From: Deltaproteobacteria bacterium
Lineage (GTDB): Bacteria > Desulfobacterota > Desulfobacteria > Desulfobacterales > Desulfatirhabdiaceae
Assembly: GCA_016219185.1 (NCBI GenBank)
Contig: JACRBZ010000072.1
Span: 149,369-213,368 of the forward strand
Length of the DNA stretch: 64,000 nucleotides
Direction of reading: 5' to 3'
Part shown: piece by piece, positions 26,501-34,796 of the stretch
Numbering within the stretch: the stretch's first letter is position 1
Layout of the letters: every line of letters begins with the position of its first letter
The notes under the pieces: model-generated
The model's input: the letters and a program-made list of their open reading frames with translations, nothing else
The model's database searches: none
What the model was told of the DNA's origin: nothing
Position numbers and translations under genes: made by a program

Positions 26501-29062
26501 TACCTGTCATGTCCCGCACAACCGCCGGCAGGCTGGCAATACCTGCTGGCAGTCGCAGCGCTGTTCAAGAATGAAGCAGCCGACACTTGGCACACTGGGC
26601 AATGCCATATCCTTGCGCGCAAGATTGATTTCACCGAGGAGGATCTTGGCAATATATTTTCAGATACGCATCGCATCGGCGTTTGGGTAGCCAATTACGA
26701 TGAACTGTTGGACCGGAGGCTATTGGAGGAGCAGGGCGTTAGGGTCATCCGCTACGAGCAGAACGCAACGCATGGACGGAACCTGGTGATTTCTTCCACG
26801 GATTCCAATACCTTTTTGGAAGCGTCTTTGAAAGAGAAGGTCGCGGATCTCTTGGATGTAACGATGACCGATCCACTCGTGATGTCGGTAGTTCATAAAA
26901 TGATGGCTGACGCCAACCAGCTTTCCGGAGGATTGGTGTTGAGGGCGGCCCGCCGGTTGCGCAACACACAAGAGTTGATAGGCTGTGTTCTGAGCAAGTT
27001 CATTCTTGAGCAGCAGATTGCAGGAAGGGGGATCGGAACCGCCTGGTGCATGCTTGACGATTATGCGCGCTGGCTTGGTAAAAGGCCGGAAACCGGTGTC
27101 GCCGACATCCTTTCACTCACTCCTGTCATTGACTCCGCCGGAAATCGACATCTGGAGGTTCTGGTTTCCGAAGCGAAGTTTATCGACTACACGGCACTTG
27201 CTGAGTCAAAGAAGCGTTCCGAAAGGCAATTGGTCGATACAGTGAAGCAGTTGCAGAGATCGATCGACCCGGAGCTTGCCACACTGGATGGCGCGCTGAT
27301 CTTGGCTCGATTGTCGGAGATTTTGGCCAACAACCTTCGGTCGCAGCAGTTTTTGGGTGCGGAGGAGTGGAAAACAGCTATTAGAGCCGGCAAGTGCTCC
27401 ATCCGCGTCCGCGGGTACTCCCATATTTTCTGCCACGGACCGAAGAGTCACTTGTCTCAAAGGCATGATTTCACCATGTGCCAACGAGCCGAGGGGACCG
27501 AAAGCTATCAGGAGGTGTTCAATCATCAAGCACTTACCCAACTTTTGCGGATCTATGCCGGAATGCATGAGGAAGCACCGCCTAAAGTGCACCAACTACG
27601 GCTCAAGGGGAATGCGGTGCCAAAGGAAATCGAGGGGGTAAGTCCAAACGCCAGGCAGATTCCCAAGATCGAGGTGCCAAGTCTTGAGAGTCACGAAAAG
27701 CCTGAAGACGACACGATCAGTAATGATCTTCCTGCGAAAAGTGCAAAACTAGTCGAGCCTGAACCTCTGGAGCGTACAGAACTGGGACCATCCCTCACGA
27801 AAGAAGAACCAGTTGCTCAAAGCGCTGTGTCAAACATAGAAAAAACCGTGTCTAAAAAACAATCTGAGCATGGACTTGTCTGGGGATTCTTGTCCTCCAA
27901 GACCGCTATAGTGACGAACAACTCATCTGAAGCGCTGACCTGGGCAAAAGAGATGGCTGAGAAGACCCGTTCGGCCTTTATTAGCCGCGGTATGCCTTTC
28001 CACTTGGAATGCGATCCTATCCTTTCTCCTAACTCTTTGATTTTCAAAATCAAGGGGTCATCGGACGTAACTGAAGCAACCATAACCAAGTACAGATCGG
28101 AGATTAGAACTACAGACGCTGTAGACATCCTTTCCGTAGTTGGTGAGGTCGGACGGATTTCAGTAGCGATTCGCCGGTCACCTCGGGCAGTTCTCCACTC
28201 GGCAGAGATGTTCTGTCGTTACCTATCCGAGGTTGCCGAGGGTAAGGCGGCTGCTCACGATATCCCAGTCGCCGTTCGAGAAGATGATAATTCGCTGGTG
28301 TACTTGAAACCTTTCGATCAGCCTCATTCGCTCGTCGCTGGTGCGACGGGAAGCGGGAAGTCTGTTCTGCTGCGAAATATGGTAGCTGCAATTAGTTTGG
28401 CACAGGGTCCCGATGAAGTTCAAGTAACTTTGATCGATGCAAAAGGCGGTCTTGATTTCAACTGCCTCTATTCCCTGCCTCATGTTCTTAAACATGAGGG
28501 AAACAAACTGGTCGACGATCCAGATGTCGCTCTGGAGTTGCTGAAGTACATCAACGATGAAATGGATCAGAGATACGCGCTCTTTAAGAAACACGTCGTG
28601 GACAACTTGAAAAGTTATCGAAGGAAGACAGGCAACAAGCTTCCTATCCGCTGGCTTATCTTCGACGAGTTCGGGATTTGGGTGCAGGATGATGATTATC
28701 GAAAAGCTATTGAGCCCCCGATCAACACCTTGGCAAAGAAGGCTCGGGCTGCCGGTATCTTTTTGGTGCTTGCCGACCAGCGTCCGGATAATCGCGACTT
28801 TCCCATGCAAACCCGCAGCAATTTGGCCAACCGGCTGGCTTTGAAGGTTGCAGACAAAGGCACCTCCAAGATAGCCTTAGAGGAGGAAGGAGCCGAGAAC
28901 CTGCTGAAGCACGGCCACATGCTGGCAAAGACCGCAGACTACCCATATCCGGTTTACTGCCAGGTACCCTTTATCGACACGGAGGAGATGAGGGAACTGT
29001 CTGAAACGATCAACGCGCAGTTTACAGGGGCGGACACCGCAGAACCGCCAGCCAAACTATGA
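23594..29062 (+). CDS. sspH: Giant FtsK/HerA-type translocase with a possible PD-(D/E)XK nuclease region, candidate SspH (DptH-like)
   Basis: The 1822-residue protein ends in an FtsK/SpoIIIE-like motor: Walker A GATGSGKS (1583-1590), DAKGGLDF, and Walker B WLIFDEFG (Asp1691, Glu1692), followed by a sensor-like ADQRPDNRDFP. Just before the motor, residues about 1500-1560 resemble the FtsK beta domain. An acidic, Pro/Glu-rich linker (about 1350-1430) separates the motor from a long N-terminal part. Within that part, ADILSL (Asp1171) is followed 22 residues later by SEAKF (Glu1193, Lys1195), a pattern expected of PD-(D/E)XK nucleases. DptH is the HerA-type helicase of Dnd restriction. It overlaps the next gene by ATGA. 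The nuclease reading is my inference. Confidence 0.75.
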   Translation: MSTLAFQPKIETRFIGAVAYRLLKEKIVSDQPGGAPEGNIILSRFEKEVVAALVFTAETDDERPSTLQFCLNRAEMRGFDLNDQHLTDVNAVEVRGWSTKGHFFVSSEFEHETQSSGSTASLDAQDLEVRANARAWVEAFKELSPIILNEKAFGSPDQEGQAEALVQALFGLYRVSLSTAALFLWEVFKGARNDSLQNVAGRKLPIISVPRFDKLFDKVMATQPSSWSKKLESHWRTDCYLRKRDERLNLLETQDLEEALQKSEEEGPVQDQFFCEAFLDYAHSKPERTPASTRLFSEYDWSAISAILNRRKKKASQKLGQATKRVFEAEGLDLGDEDEEMLDRLDTRRKLVDADEIREFFEQHRSTIEQKQPVFRRWEKEVYDKEITCDDFWQGIIECLEQSSGEPGNKGKQLSILLIGHKQHKPNHFKAMNLRACKYFEHQYKQMEAFLQGMIFFKETLAPTFSDKVLPHIEKEKISSSSKAANTFEFTVRIQACEGETYETVSEHKLTWRFRLSSVYSEYLGDLERLARNDSGSALIGCLADRDAAGAKGIPAPINLAETAGFQTGAGGKGSFVPAKSKGKAHSLALKWKREVEEAVQQGLDKKWADKTKEIFDQFDVEYTSAIRSLVESELSPIDSERVAELFGSLMESIALLPNESLRRRLLKPILRVGVVQIPASLGEGSATIICPWHPLRLQATCARREQLKRIVTQLLSPERGEFSDETGNLFFADTAQLLSYPLRPEVSISWEGVCEQKPVEHVVSQSFGAYSLYEYPFSESKKKNMLHDDPKKAAVVVRGLVEEYLRLQPHEQDNLSVALYNSDSNALPLTVVEEINKLNQERKKSVRENGESDEITCQVVMTHRDTNRLRDAYKTLLSRASDPDEILGTEVTGEFLSRVRINIVAAANIPSPGGSKPIDIVLCQDVVSRLAKPDWHRISRSTLPAEDIMPHQWGRREPVAAASDVSRLYLSCPAQPPAGWQYLLAVAALFKNEAADTWHTGQCHILARKIDFTEEDLGNIFSDTHRIGVWVANYDELLDRRLLEEQGVRVIRYEQNATHGRNLVISSTDSNTFLEASLKEKVADLLDVTMTDPLVMSVVHKMMADANQLSGGLVLRAARRLRNTQELIGCVLSKFILEQQIAGRGIGTAWCMLDDYARWLGKRPETGVADILSLTPVIDSAGNRHLEVLVSEAKFIDYTALAESKKRSERQLVDTVKQLQRSIDPELATLDGALILARLSEILANNLRSQQFLGAEEWKTAIRAGKCSIRVRGYSHIFCHGPKSHLSQRHDFTMCQRAEGTESYQEVFNHQALTQLLRIYAGMHEEAPPKVHQLRLKGNAVPKEIEGVSPNARQIPKIEVPSLESHEKPEDDTISNDLPAKSAKLVEPEPLERTELGPSLTKEEPVAQSAVSNIEKTVSKKQSEHGLVWGFLSSKTAIVTNNSSEALTWAKEMAEKTRSAFISRGMPFHLECDPILSPNSLIFKIKGSSDVTEATITKYRSEIRTTDAVDILSVVGEVGRISVAIRRSPRAVLHSAEMFCRYLSEVAEGKAAAHDIPVAVREDDNSLVYLKPFDQPHSLVAGATGSGKSVLLRNMVAAISLAQGPDEVQVTLIDAKGGLDFNCLYSLPHVLKHEGNKLVDDPDVALELLKYINDEMDQRYALFKKHVVDNLKSYRRKTGNKLPIRWLIFDEFGIWVQDDDYRKAIEPPINTLAKKARAAGIFLVLADQRPDNRDFPMQTRSNLANRLALKVADKGTSKIALEEEGAENLLKHGHMLAKTADYPYPVYCQVPFIDTEEMRELSETINAQFTGADTAEPPAKL

Positions 29063-30222
29063 TTTACCTGGATAACAATGCAACTACAAAACCCTTTCCT
29101 GAAGTAGTGGAAGCCATGACTGAGTTCATGACCTCCCGCTTCTGGAACGCGTCGTCCGCGTATGGACAACTGGATGGGTTGGAAGAGGTCGTTGAGTCGG
29201 CGAAAGCTGCGATCCGAAGACTGAGCGGAGTCGCGCCCGAAGACGAGGTTATTTTCACCTCAGGTGCTACGGAGTCGAACGCCTGGGCAGTGACAGAAGG
29301 TGTTCGAAAAGCCATGGGTAGTGGCTGGGTACTGAGTTCACAAATAGAGCATCCGTCCGTCCGTGAAACTCTTGAGCATTTTCAAGAGCAAGGGGGGGTG
29401 GCCGTACGTTGGATTCCGGTCACCAGAGACGGTGCGTTTGACTTGGGTGAGCTCATGGCGCTCATTGATTCGAACCTCCGGTTTGTCTCACTGGTATTTG
29501 CGCACAATGAAACTGGCGTCATTCAGCCGCTCAGAGAGGCTGCGGCCGCAATCCGAGAGCGTTCGCCAGGATGTCTTATTCATACGGATGCAACGCAGGC
29601 AATTGGAAAGATACCGATTTCCTTCTCTAATGATTTGAGCGAAGTGGACTTGATCTCCTTTTCCGGCCACAAATTCCATGGCCCGAAAGGAACTGGGGGC
29701 CTGATTATTCGAAACAGAGTGCTGATCCAACCTATGATTCGGGGTGGAGGTCAGCAGAATGATCTCCGTTCAGGCACCTTGAATGTCCCGGCAATTGCCG
29801 GGATCTCTGTGGCTGCCGATAAGTGCTGGGAGCTTCTCCAGAAAAAACGGCACGAGTCTGTTCGAGCAGTTCGGGATCATTTCGAGGAGCGTATCTGCTC
29901 ATTTTTCACTGATGCATTGATCCTGGGAAGACAAGCTCCGAGGCTTCCGAACACCAGTTTCTTTGGGATTCCTGGGACTGATGCGGACGATCTCGTTCTT
30001 GCTCTGGCCGCCAAAGAAATCGCAGTCAGTAAAGGATCCGCGTGTTCTGCTCAAAGTATCGAGCCATCAAAGACGGCATCGCTCATGGGGTATAACTACG
30101 ATGAAACTTCCTCTTTGATTCGGTTATCCGCGTCAAACAGCACAACCTCTGATGAAGTATGTTTACTTGTCGATAAGCTGCAAGAGCTTTGTGCTAACGC
30201 CACTTCAGTGGTCTGGACGTGA
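29059..30222 (+). CDS. sspA: Cysteine desulfurase, candidate SspA (IscS/DndA-like)
   Basis: The 387-residue PLP enzyme takes sulfur from cysteine. Visible are the N-terminal YLDNNATTKP, the PLP pocket HTDATQAIGK, the PLP lysine Lys205 in SGHKFHGPKGTG, and the catalytic Cys329 in SKGSACSAQ. It begins inside the sspH stop codon (ATGA). In this operon it should feed sulfur to SspD. In many published systems the desulfurase is first in the cluster or encoded elsewhere; here it is last. A housekeeping NifS/IscS role cannot be excluded, but the translational coupling argues for the phosphorothioation role. Confidence 0.87.
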   Translation: MIYLDNNATTKPFPEVVEAMTEFMTSRFWNASSAYGQLDGLEEVVESAKAAIRRLSGVAPEDEVIFTSGATESNAWAVTEGVRKAMGSGWVLSSQIEHPSVRETLEHFQEQGGVAVRWIPVTRDGAFDLGELMALIDSNLRFVSLVFAHNETGVIQPLREAAAAIRERSPGCLIHTDATQAIGKIPISFSNDLSEVDLISFSGHKFHGPKGTGGLIIRNRVLIQPMIRGGGQQNDLRSGTLNVPAIAGISVAADKCWELLQKKRHESVRAVRDHFEERICSFFTDALILGRQAPRLPNTSFFGIPGTDADDLVLALAAKEIAVSKGSACSAQSIEPSKTASLMGYNYDETSSLIRLSASNSTTSDEVCLLVDKLQELCANATSVVWT

Positions 30223-30316
30223 AAGCCCTAATAGTTCACTTTTGAATAAATATTATTGTAACCTCCGGCTCACCAAACGACACAGAAACGATTCTCAGGC
30301 TTTATCTACGATATTT

Positions 30317-31849
30317 TTATGATGCTGTGTCCTGCGGTGAATTCGATGCGGAAATGGGCAAAAAAACCGTGAATGTGGATCCCTGAGACGGTTCGCTCCG
30401 GACCTGAATACTCCCCCCCAGTTCATCCAGAAGCCCTTTCACGATGGGAAGGCCCAGGCCCGTGCCGGTGATAAACCGGGTTTTTTCATTCTTAACACGG
30501 TAAAAGCGTTTGAAGATATTGTCGATGTCCTTGGCTTCAATGCCAAATCCGCTATCGCTGACATCAATTCGGATTTTGTCGGGTCGGATTTTGTCCGGCA
30601 GCAGGCCGATTCCCACCTCAATGGCACCGCCATCAGGCGTATAATTGATGGCGTTTGCGATCAGGTTCCCGAAAACGCTTTCCAGAGCCCGGGGATCGGC
30701 TGAGATCATGGGAAGTGGTTCATCGGGAAGAACCAGCTTCAGGCTTTGATTTTTTCCGCTGGCCCTGGTTTCCAAAAAATCCACAATACTTTTCAACAGC
30801 TCATCCAGCTTGACCGGCTTGCAGTCGATGCACACGTTGCCGGCTTCGATGCGGGACAGGTCCAGCAGGTCCCCGATCAGCGATATCAACCCTTGAGTTT
30901 TTTCCTTGGCTCGCGACAACAGATATTGATCCCGCGAAGAATCCTTTTCCACCATGTCTTTCAGAACCAGGGCCAGTTGTTCATGAATGGTTGAAAGCGG
31001 AGATCGCAGCTCATGAGACACCTTGGCCACGAATTCGGATTTCAGCCGGTCCAGAACCTTCATGGCAGTAATGTCCACAAGATTCACCACCGCACCCAGA
31101 CACTCTCCTTCATCGCTGAGAACCGGCCTTCCGGAGGCCAGCAGGTATTTTTCACCAATTGTCGTAAATTCATATGTTGCCGGAAGGGGGTTCGTTTTTC
31201 CCGCGGAAATGTCTTCGACCAACTGGCAAAAACCCTTATCCTGAATGCAGGCTTCAATGGGTTCTCCCGTGGCCTTGTCTTCTTCGATTCCCATCAACCA
31301 CTGGAAGGCCGGGTTCATGAGCGCCACCTGGCCCTGAACATTGGTGACCAAAACGCCATTCGGGAGTGATTCCACAATGGTTCGAATCCGGCTTTTTTCC
31401 GTGCCCAGATCCGCCAGATTCCGCTGCCGCTCCTGAGCCAGTTTTTCGGTTTCTTCGGTAAGCCGAATCCGCTCTCTGGCGCGATTGATGACAATCCGCA
31501 ACTGGTCGGGCTCAAAAGGCTTGGGGATAAAGTCATAAGCCCCCTGCTTCATGGCCTCGATGGCGGTTTCAAGCGTGGCATAGCCGGTGATGATGATGAC
31601 CAGAATCTCCGGATTCAGCCGCTGGATATGGGCCAGCACTTCCATTCCGTCCATGCCCGGCATTTTTAAATCCAGAAGAACGATTGAAACCGGATGATGA
31701 CACAGGATCTCCAGTCCCTCGCTTCCCCGAGAGGCTTTATACACCTGATATCCCATTCGCGTCAGGATGCGTTCGGACCCCTCCCGAATGCTTTCTTCAT
31801 CATCAACAACCAGAATGGATAAACGATTCGACGTGATTTCCGGTTTCAC
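30317..31849 (-). CDS. Receiver-PAS-histidine kinase hybrid
   Basis: The 510-residue protein starts with a receiver domain (Asp60 in IVLLDLKMPGMDG, Lys110 in FIPKPF), followed by a coiled linker, a PAS domain (about residues 152-265), a HisKA helix with His279 in VSHELRSPL, and an HATPase domain with NLIANAINYTPDGG, DSGFGIEAKD and GTGLGLPIVKG. The receiver-first order suggests a kinase tuned by an upstream phospho-donor, perhaps the neighbouring PAS kinase. No membrane segment is seen, so it is cytoplasmic. The GTG start has GGAAGG five bases upstream. It is the last gene of the long minus-strand run. Confidence 0.9.
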   Translation of the reverse strand: MKPEITSNRLSILVVDDEESIREGSERILTRMGYQVYKASRGSEGLEILCHHPVSIVLLDLKMPGMDGMEVLAHIQRLNPEILVIIITGYATLETAIEAMKQGAYDFIPKPFEPDQLRIVINRARERIRLTEETEKLAQERQRNLADLGTEKSRIRTIVESLPNGVLVTNVQGQVALMNPAFQWLMGIEEDKATGEPIEACIQDKGFCQLVEDISAGKTNPLPATYEFTTIGEKYLLASGRPVLSDEGECLGAVVNLVDITAMKVLDRLKSEFVAKVSHELRSPLSTIHEQLALVLKDMVEKDSSRDQYLLSRAKEKTQGLISLIGDLLDLSRIEAGNVCIDCKPVKLDELLKSIVDFLETRASGKNQSLKLVLPDEPLPMISADPRALESVFGNLIANAINYTPDGGAIEVGIGLLPDKIRPDKIRIDVSDSGFGIEAKDIDNIFKRFYRVKNEKTRFITGTGLGLPIVKGLLDELGGSIQVRSEPSQGSTFTVFLPISASNSPQDTAS

Positions 31850-31885
31850 AAGAACCTTCCTGAAATACGGATAAAAAATCTGTTG

Positions 31886-31905
31886 GATCCCGTTTGCTCG
31901 GGATC
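31886..31905 (-). terminator. Hairpin between the two kinase genes, possible weak terminator
   Basis: GATCCCG (31886-31892) and CGGGATC (31899-31905) form a 7-bp stem with a 6-base loop. On the minus strand a run of six Ts comes about seven bases after the stem. The gap makes it weaker than a standard terminator; it may only attenuate read-through. Confidence 0.35.
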
Positions 31906-31945
31906 TGGAGCAGGTGGAGCCTCGGACGTTATTGTCAGAAAATTT

Positions 31946-33424
31946 TCATGAAGGATTGATGGGCAATTCGATCGTAAAAACAGATCCCTGAGCCGGATTG
32001 TTTCTGACCGAGATTTTACCCTGATGGCTTTCCACAATACCGTAAGCCAGACTCAGGCCGAGGCCCGTACCTTTTCCTTCTTCTTTTGTCGTATAAAACG
32101 GCTCAAAAACATGGGGCAGCACATCTTCCGGAATTCCCGGTCCGGTATCGGAGATTTCAACGATGGCTTCCCGACCGCTCGGGGAGAGTTCCGTTGAAAT
32201 GGTCAGCTTCCCCCGGCCGTCCATGGCCTGAGCAGCGTTTAAAATGATGTTCATAAACACATGGTTGAGCTGCTGAATATCGCCCAGTACCAGAGGAATG
32301 TCCGGTGACAGGCGGGTTTCAATATGAATGTTATGAAACAGGACCTGTTTTTCCAGGAGAAACAGGGTTCGGGACAGGGCCTTGTTGATATCGTGAAATT
32401 GTTTTTCCTGACGGGTTTGCCGGGCGAATACGAGCAGCTCTTTAACGGTATCCCGGCACCGTTCGGCGTCCTTTAAAATCCGGCTCAGGTCATCCTTGGC
32501 CGGATCACCCAGTTCATATTCCTCCTGAATCAGCCGGGAATAGAGCATGATACCGCCCAGGGGGTTGTTCAGTTGATGGGCCACGCCCGCAGCCAGTTTG
32601 CCCAACGACGCCATCTTTTCATTCTGCAGGAGCTGAATCTGGGCGCTTTCAAGCTCTTTTTTCAATCGAATCCGGGTCCTCATATCATGGAAAAAACCCA
32701 TGGACCCGACTTCCTGACCCGCTTCATAGATAATCGATGCGTACAGGCTGATGGGAATTCGCTCGCCATTTTTTCCCAGGACATCCACATGGTATTCCTT
32801 CAGTTTTCCCTTGCCGCCGTATTCCTCGCTTCGAAGCTTTTTCATGATGTCCCATGCGATTCGGTCCGGATAGACATCTTGAATATAAAGGTTTTCGAGT
32901 GCTTCTTCGACGCTGTACCCGCTGACTTCCGCAGCCGATTGATTGAAGATGAAGATTTTTCCCTTTCGGTCAGCGGCAATCACCCCATCCACGGCGCTGT
33001 TGATCATGTTTTTCAGAAACGCATTGGATCGACGGAGCTCTTCCTCCAGTTTTCCGAGCCGGGGCAGATCAAAATCCACCATCAGCAGCGCATCAATCAC
33101 GCCATCAGAGTATATCGGATAGCAGGAAACCCGCCTGCTTTCCTGAAGACTTTTGGGAGAATGTCTCAGAATGGGTTTTCCATTCTGAAGCACGCGACAG
33201 GCGGGACAGTCATCACAGGGCGTGCTGAATTCAAAATAGATATCATGGCAGGTACTGCCGACAATATCCTTGCCGCGTTTTTCGGCCGTATACCGATTGG
33301 TGGCCAGAATACGGTGATCCGGGGATACCACGATCATTTCGCGTTCTAATGCATCAATGGCACGGATCAGATATTCTTTCTCGGCATCTGTGCGCACATC
33401 CCTCCTAAAGGCCGACCTCCGCAA
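31946..33424 (-). CDS. Cytoplasmic two-PAS NtrB-type histidine kinase
   Basis: The 492-residue protein has a first PAS domain (about residues 22-120) with a cysteine cluster C60, C70, C73, C76 in its core, a second PAS (about 135-255) and a kinase core with His283 in GVAHQLNNPLGG, followed by HATPase motifs DTGPGIPED and GTGLGLSLAYG. The cysteines could hold a metal or Fe-S cluster and sense redox state; this PAS variant recurs in sulfate reducers. The TTG start at 33424 overlaps the upstream gene by 20 bp. A GTG at 33397, close behind AGGAGG, is an alternative. The electron-transfer gene just upstream suggests a role in sensing cell redox or electron-donor state. Confidence 0.87.
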   Translation of the reverse strand: MRRSAFRRDVRTDAEKEYLIRAIDALEREMIVVSPDHRILATNRYTAEKRGKDIVGSTCHDIYFEFSTPCDDCPACRVLQNGKPILRHSPKSLQESRRVSCYPIYSDGVIDALLMVDFDLPRLGKLEEELRRSNAFLKNMINSAVDGVIAADRKGKIFIFNQSAAEVSGYSVEEALENLYIQDVYPDRIAWDIMKKLRSEEYGGKGKLKEYHVDVLGKNGERIPISLYASIIYEAGQEVGSMGFFHDMRTRIRLKKELESAQIQLLQNEKMASLGKLAAGVAHQLNNPLGGIMLYSRLIQEEYELGDPAKDDLSRILKDAERCRDTVKELLVFARQTRQEKQFHDINKALSRTLFLLEKQVLFHNIHIETRLSPDIPLVLGDIQQLNHVFMNIILNAAQAMDGRGKLTISTELSPSGREAIVEISDTGPGIPEDVLPHVFEPFYTTKEEGKGTGLGLSLAYGIVESHQGKISVRNNPAQGSVFTIELPINPS

Positions 33425-34703
33425 GATCTGGTCCCAGGTAAGTACGTTCGTTTTCGCCCAAAACGCCCATTGCCAGGCAGATCAAGGTCCAGAGGTGAAC
33501 CGTGTGGTATCCGCCGTCAAAATGCTCTCCGATATCATGTACCTGGGCATGGCAGTTGTGGCAGGGCGTGATGCAGTAATGGGCTCCGGTTGCCATGATC
33601 TGCTCGAATTTCAGCCTGCCGTAAGCACGCCTGGCTTCGGGAAGACCGGATTGCAGGAAACCGCCGCCGCCGCCGCAGCAGTAATTGTTGGACCGGTTGG
33701 GAAACATATCGATGAAATTCTCTTCACCCACAACGGTTCTGACAACAAACCGCAGATCCTCCGCCACCGGATCTCCAAAGCTTTTTCGGACCAGTTGGCA
33801 GGGGTCCTGAACCGTAAATTTGACTTTCAGGTCCTTGTTCCAGTCTGCATTGACCTTCAGTTTTCCTTCCCGTATCCACTGGGCGTAACACTGAATAATG
33901 CTTTTGATCTCAAACTTGTGAGGAATGTTGAATTTTTTCAGTCCGGCCCGGACTGCAAAGAGTTCATGCCCTCACTCGGTATTGAGCCAGACCTTGCACT
34001 TCAGATCATCCACGGCCTTGGCCTTGACTTCGACAATATGTTTCCACCGGTCGTTTTCAGCCAGAAACAGGCAATAGTTTTCCGCGGCCCATCCCTTGGA
34101 ACCGTAAGTCCAGTCAGCCCCCGCCAGATGCAGAATTTTCCATAGCGGCACCATTTCATCCGGTTCGGTAACCGGCTCCCGGGAGTTCTGATTCAGAAAA
34201 AACTCGGCGCCTACCTTATCCATCGGCGCCTGAAGATCTTCAAAACCCGGCTGGCTTTCCCGGACCTCGTTCAGCATGTCTTCCACAACAAATCGCCAGT
34301 CTTCTTCAGTTGCGCCCATGGCGCTGCAGGTGTCATTTCTGAGAGCCATGTCGCAGGAGCCCACGATTCCCTTGGGCTTCTGATCTCTGGGCCAGTTTGC
34401 CCTGACATTGAATACGAGTTGAGGAATATCGATTTTCATGGGACAGACATAGATGCAGCGCATGCACATGGTGCACATCCATGCCCACTTGGAACTCAGG
34501 ATTTCGTCATCCAGTCCCAGAGAGGCCATGCGCAGAAATTTCCGGGGATCCATATCTTCCAGTCCGGTAGCCGGGCATCCGGAAGAGCAGGCCCCGCAGG
34601 TCAGACAGAGGTTCAGGTTTCCGCCATCCGGCAGAAGGGCCATCACCTTGTCCTTAAACAGGCTCTTGCCAGATTTTGACATCCGAATGACACCTGTTGT
34701 CAT
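33405..34703 (-). CDS. HdrD/DsrK-like Fe-S protein with CCG domain, selenocysteine-containing
   Basis: Read through the TGA at 33974-33972, this is one 432-residue protein with Sec244. The N-terminal half has two [4Fe-4S] motifs (CLTCGACSSGCP and CTMCMRCIYVCP). The C-terminal half has a CCG domain: DPCQLV, then YCCGGGGG, then CHNC. The TGA falls in NTE-Sec-GHE, where relatives have Cys in an ECGH context. The frame continues without stops for 188 codons after it, with CCG motifs in place, and a hairpin follows at SECIS distance. AAGGAG precedes the ATG. The family takes electrons from or to disulfides or quinones next to HdrA-type flavoproteins. Simple gene callers will split it in two. Confidence 0.85.
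33939..33974 (-). promoter_or_regulatory. Candidate bacterial SECIS of the HdrD-like gene
   Basis: The TGA (33974-33972) is followed after 16 bases by a perfect 7-bp stem, CAGTCCG (33955-33949) with CGGACTG (33945-33939), and a GGC loop. The loop lies 26 bases from the start of the codon and begins with G, as in bacterial SECIS elements recognised by SelB. Confidence 0.7.
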
Positions 34704-34716
34704 GATGAGATCTCCT

Positions 34717-34783
34717 TAATGGGTAATGGGCTAGGGTGATGTGTAATGGATATCTTCATCCATTACCCATCACCCATTTACCC
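34717..34783. repeat. Palindromic TAATGGG-type heptad hairpin
   Basis: Units such as TAATGGG and GGGTGAT are repeated on the left arm; the right arm (ATCCATTACCCATCACCC and on) is their near reverse complement around a short ATATC/TTCAT centre. It fills the spacer between the receiver gene and the HdrD-like gene and ends right at the ribosome-binding site of the latter. Confidence 0.6.
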
Positions 34784-34796
34784 GGTTTTATGGGAT

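Noticed and set aside
14852..30222. Dnd (DndABCDE) system
   Set aside because: No DndB, DndD or DndE-like protein is encoded; the DUF4007 protein and large ATPase match Ssp instead.
33405..33767. Separate gene for the CCG C-terminal part
   Set aside because: The frame continues without stop up to the TGA at 33974-33972 and links to the N-terminal Fe-S half; it is part of one Sec-containing gene.
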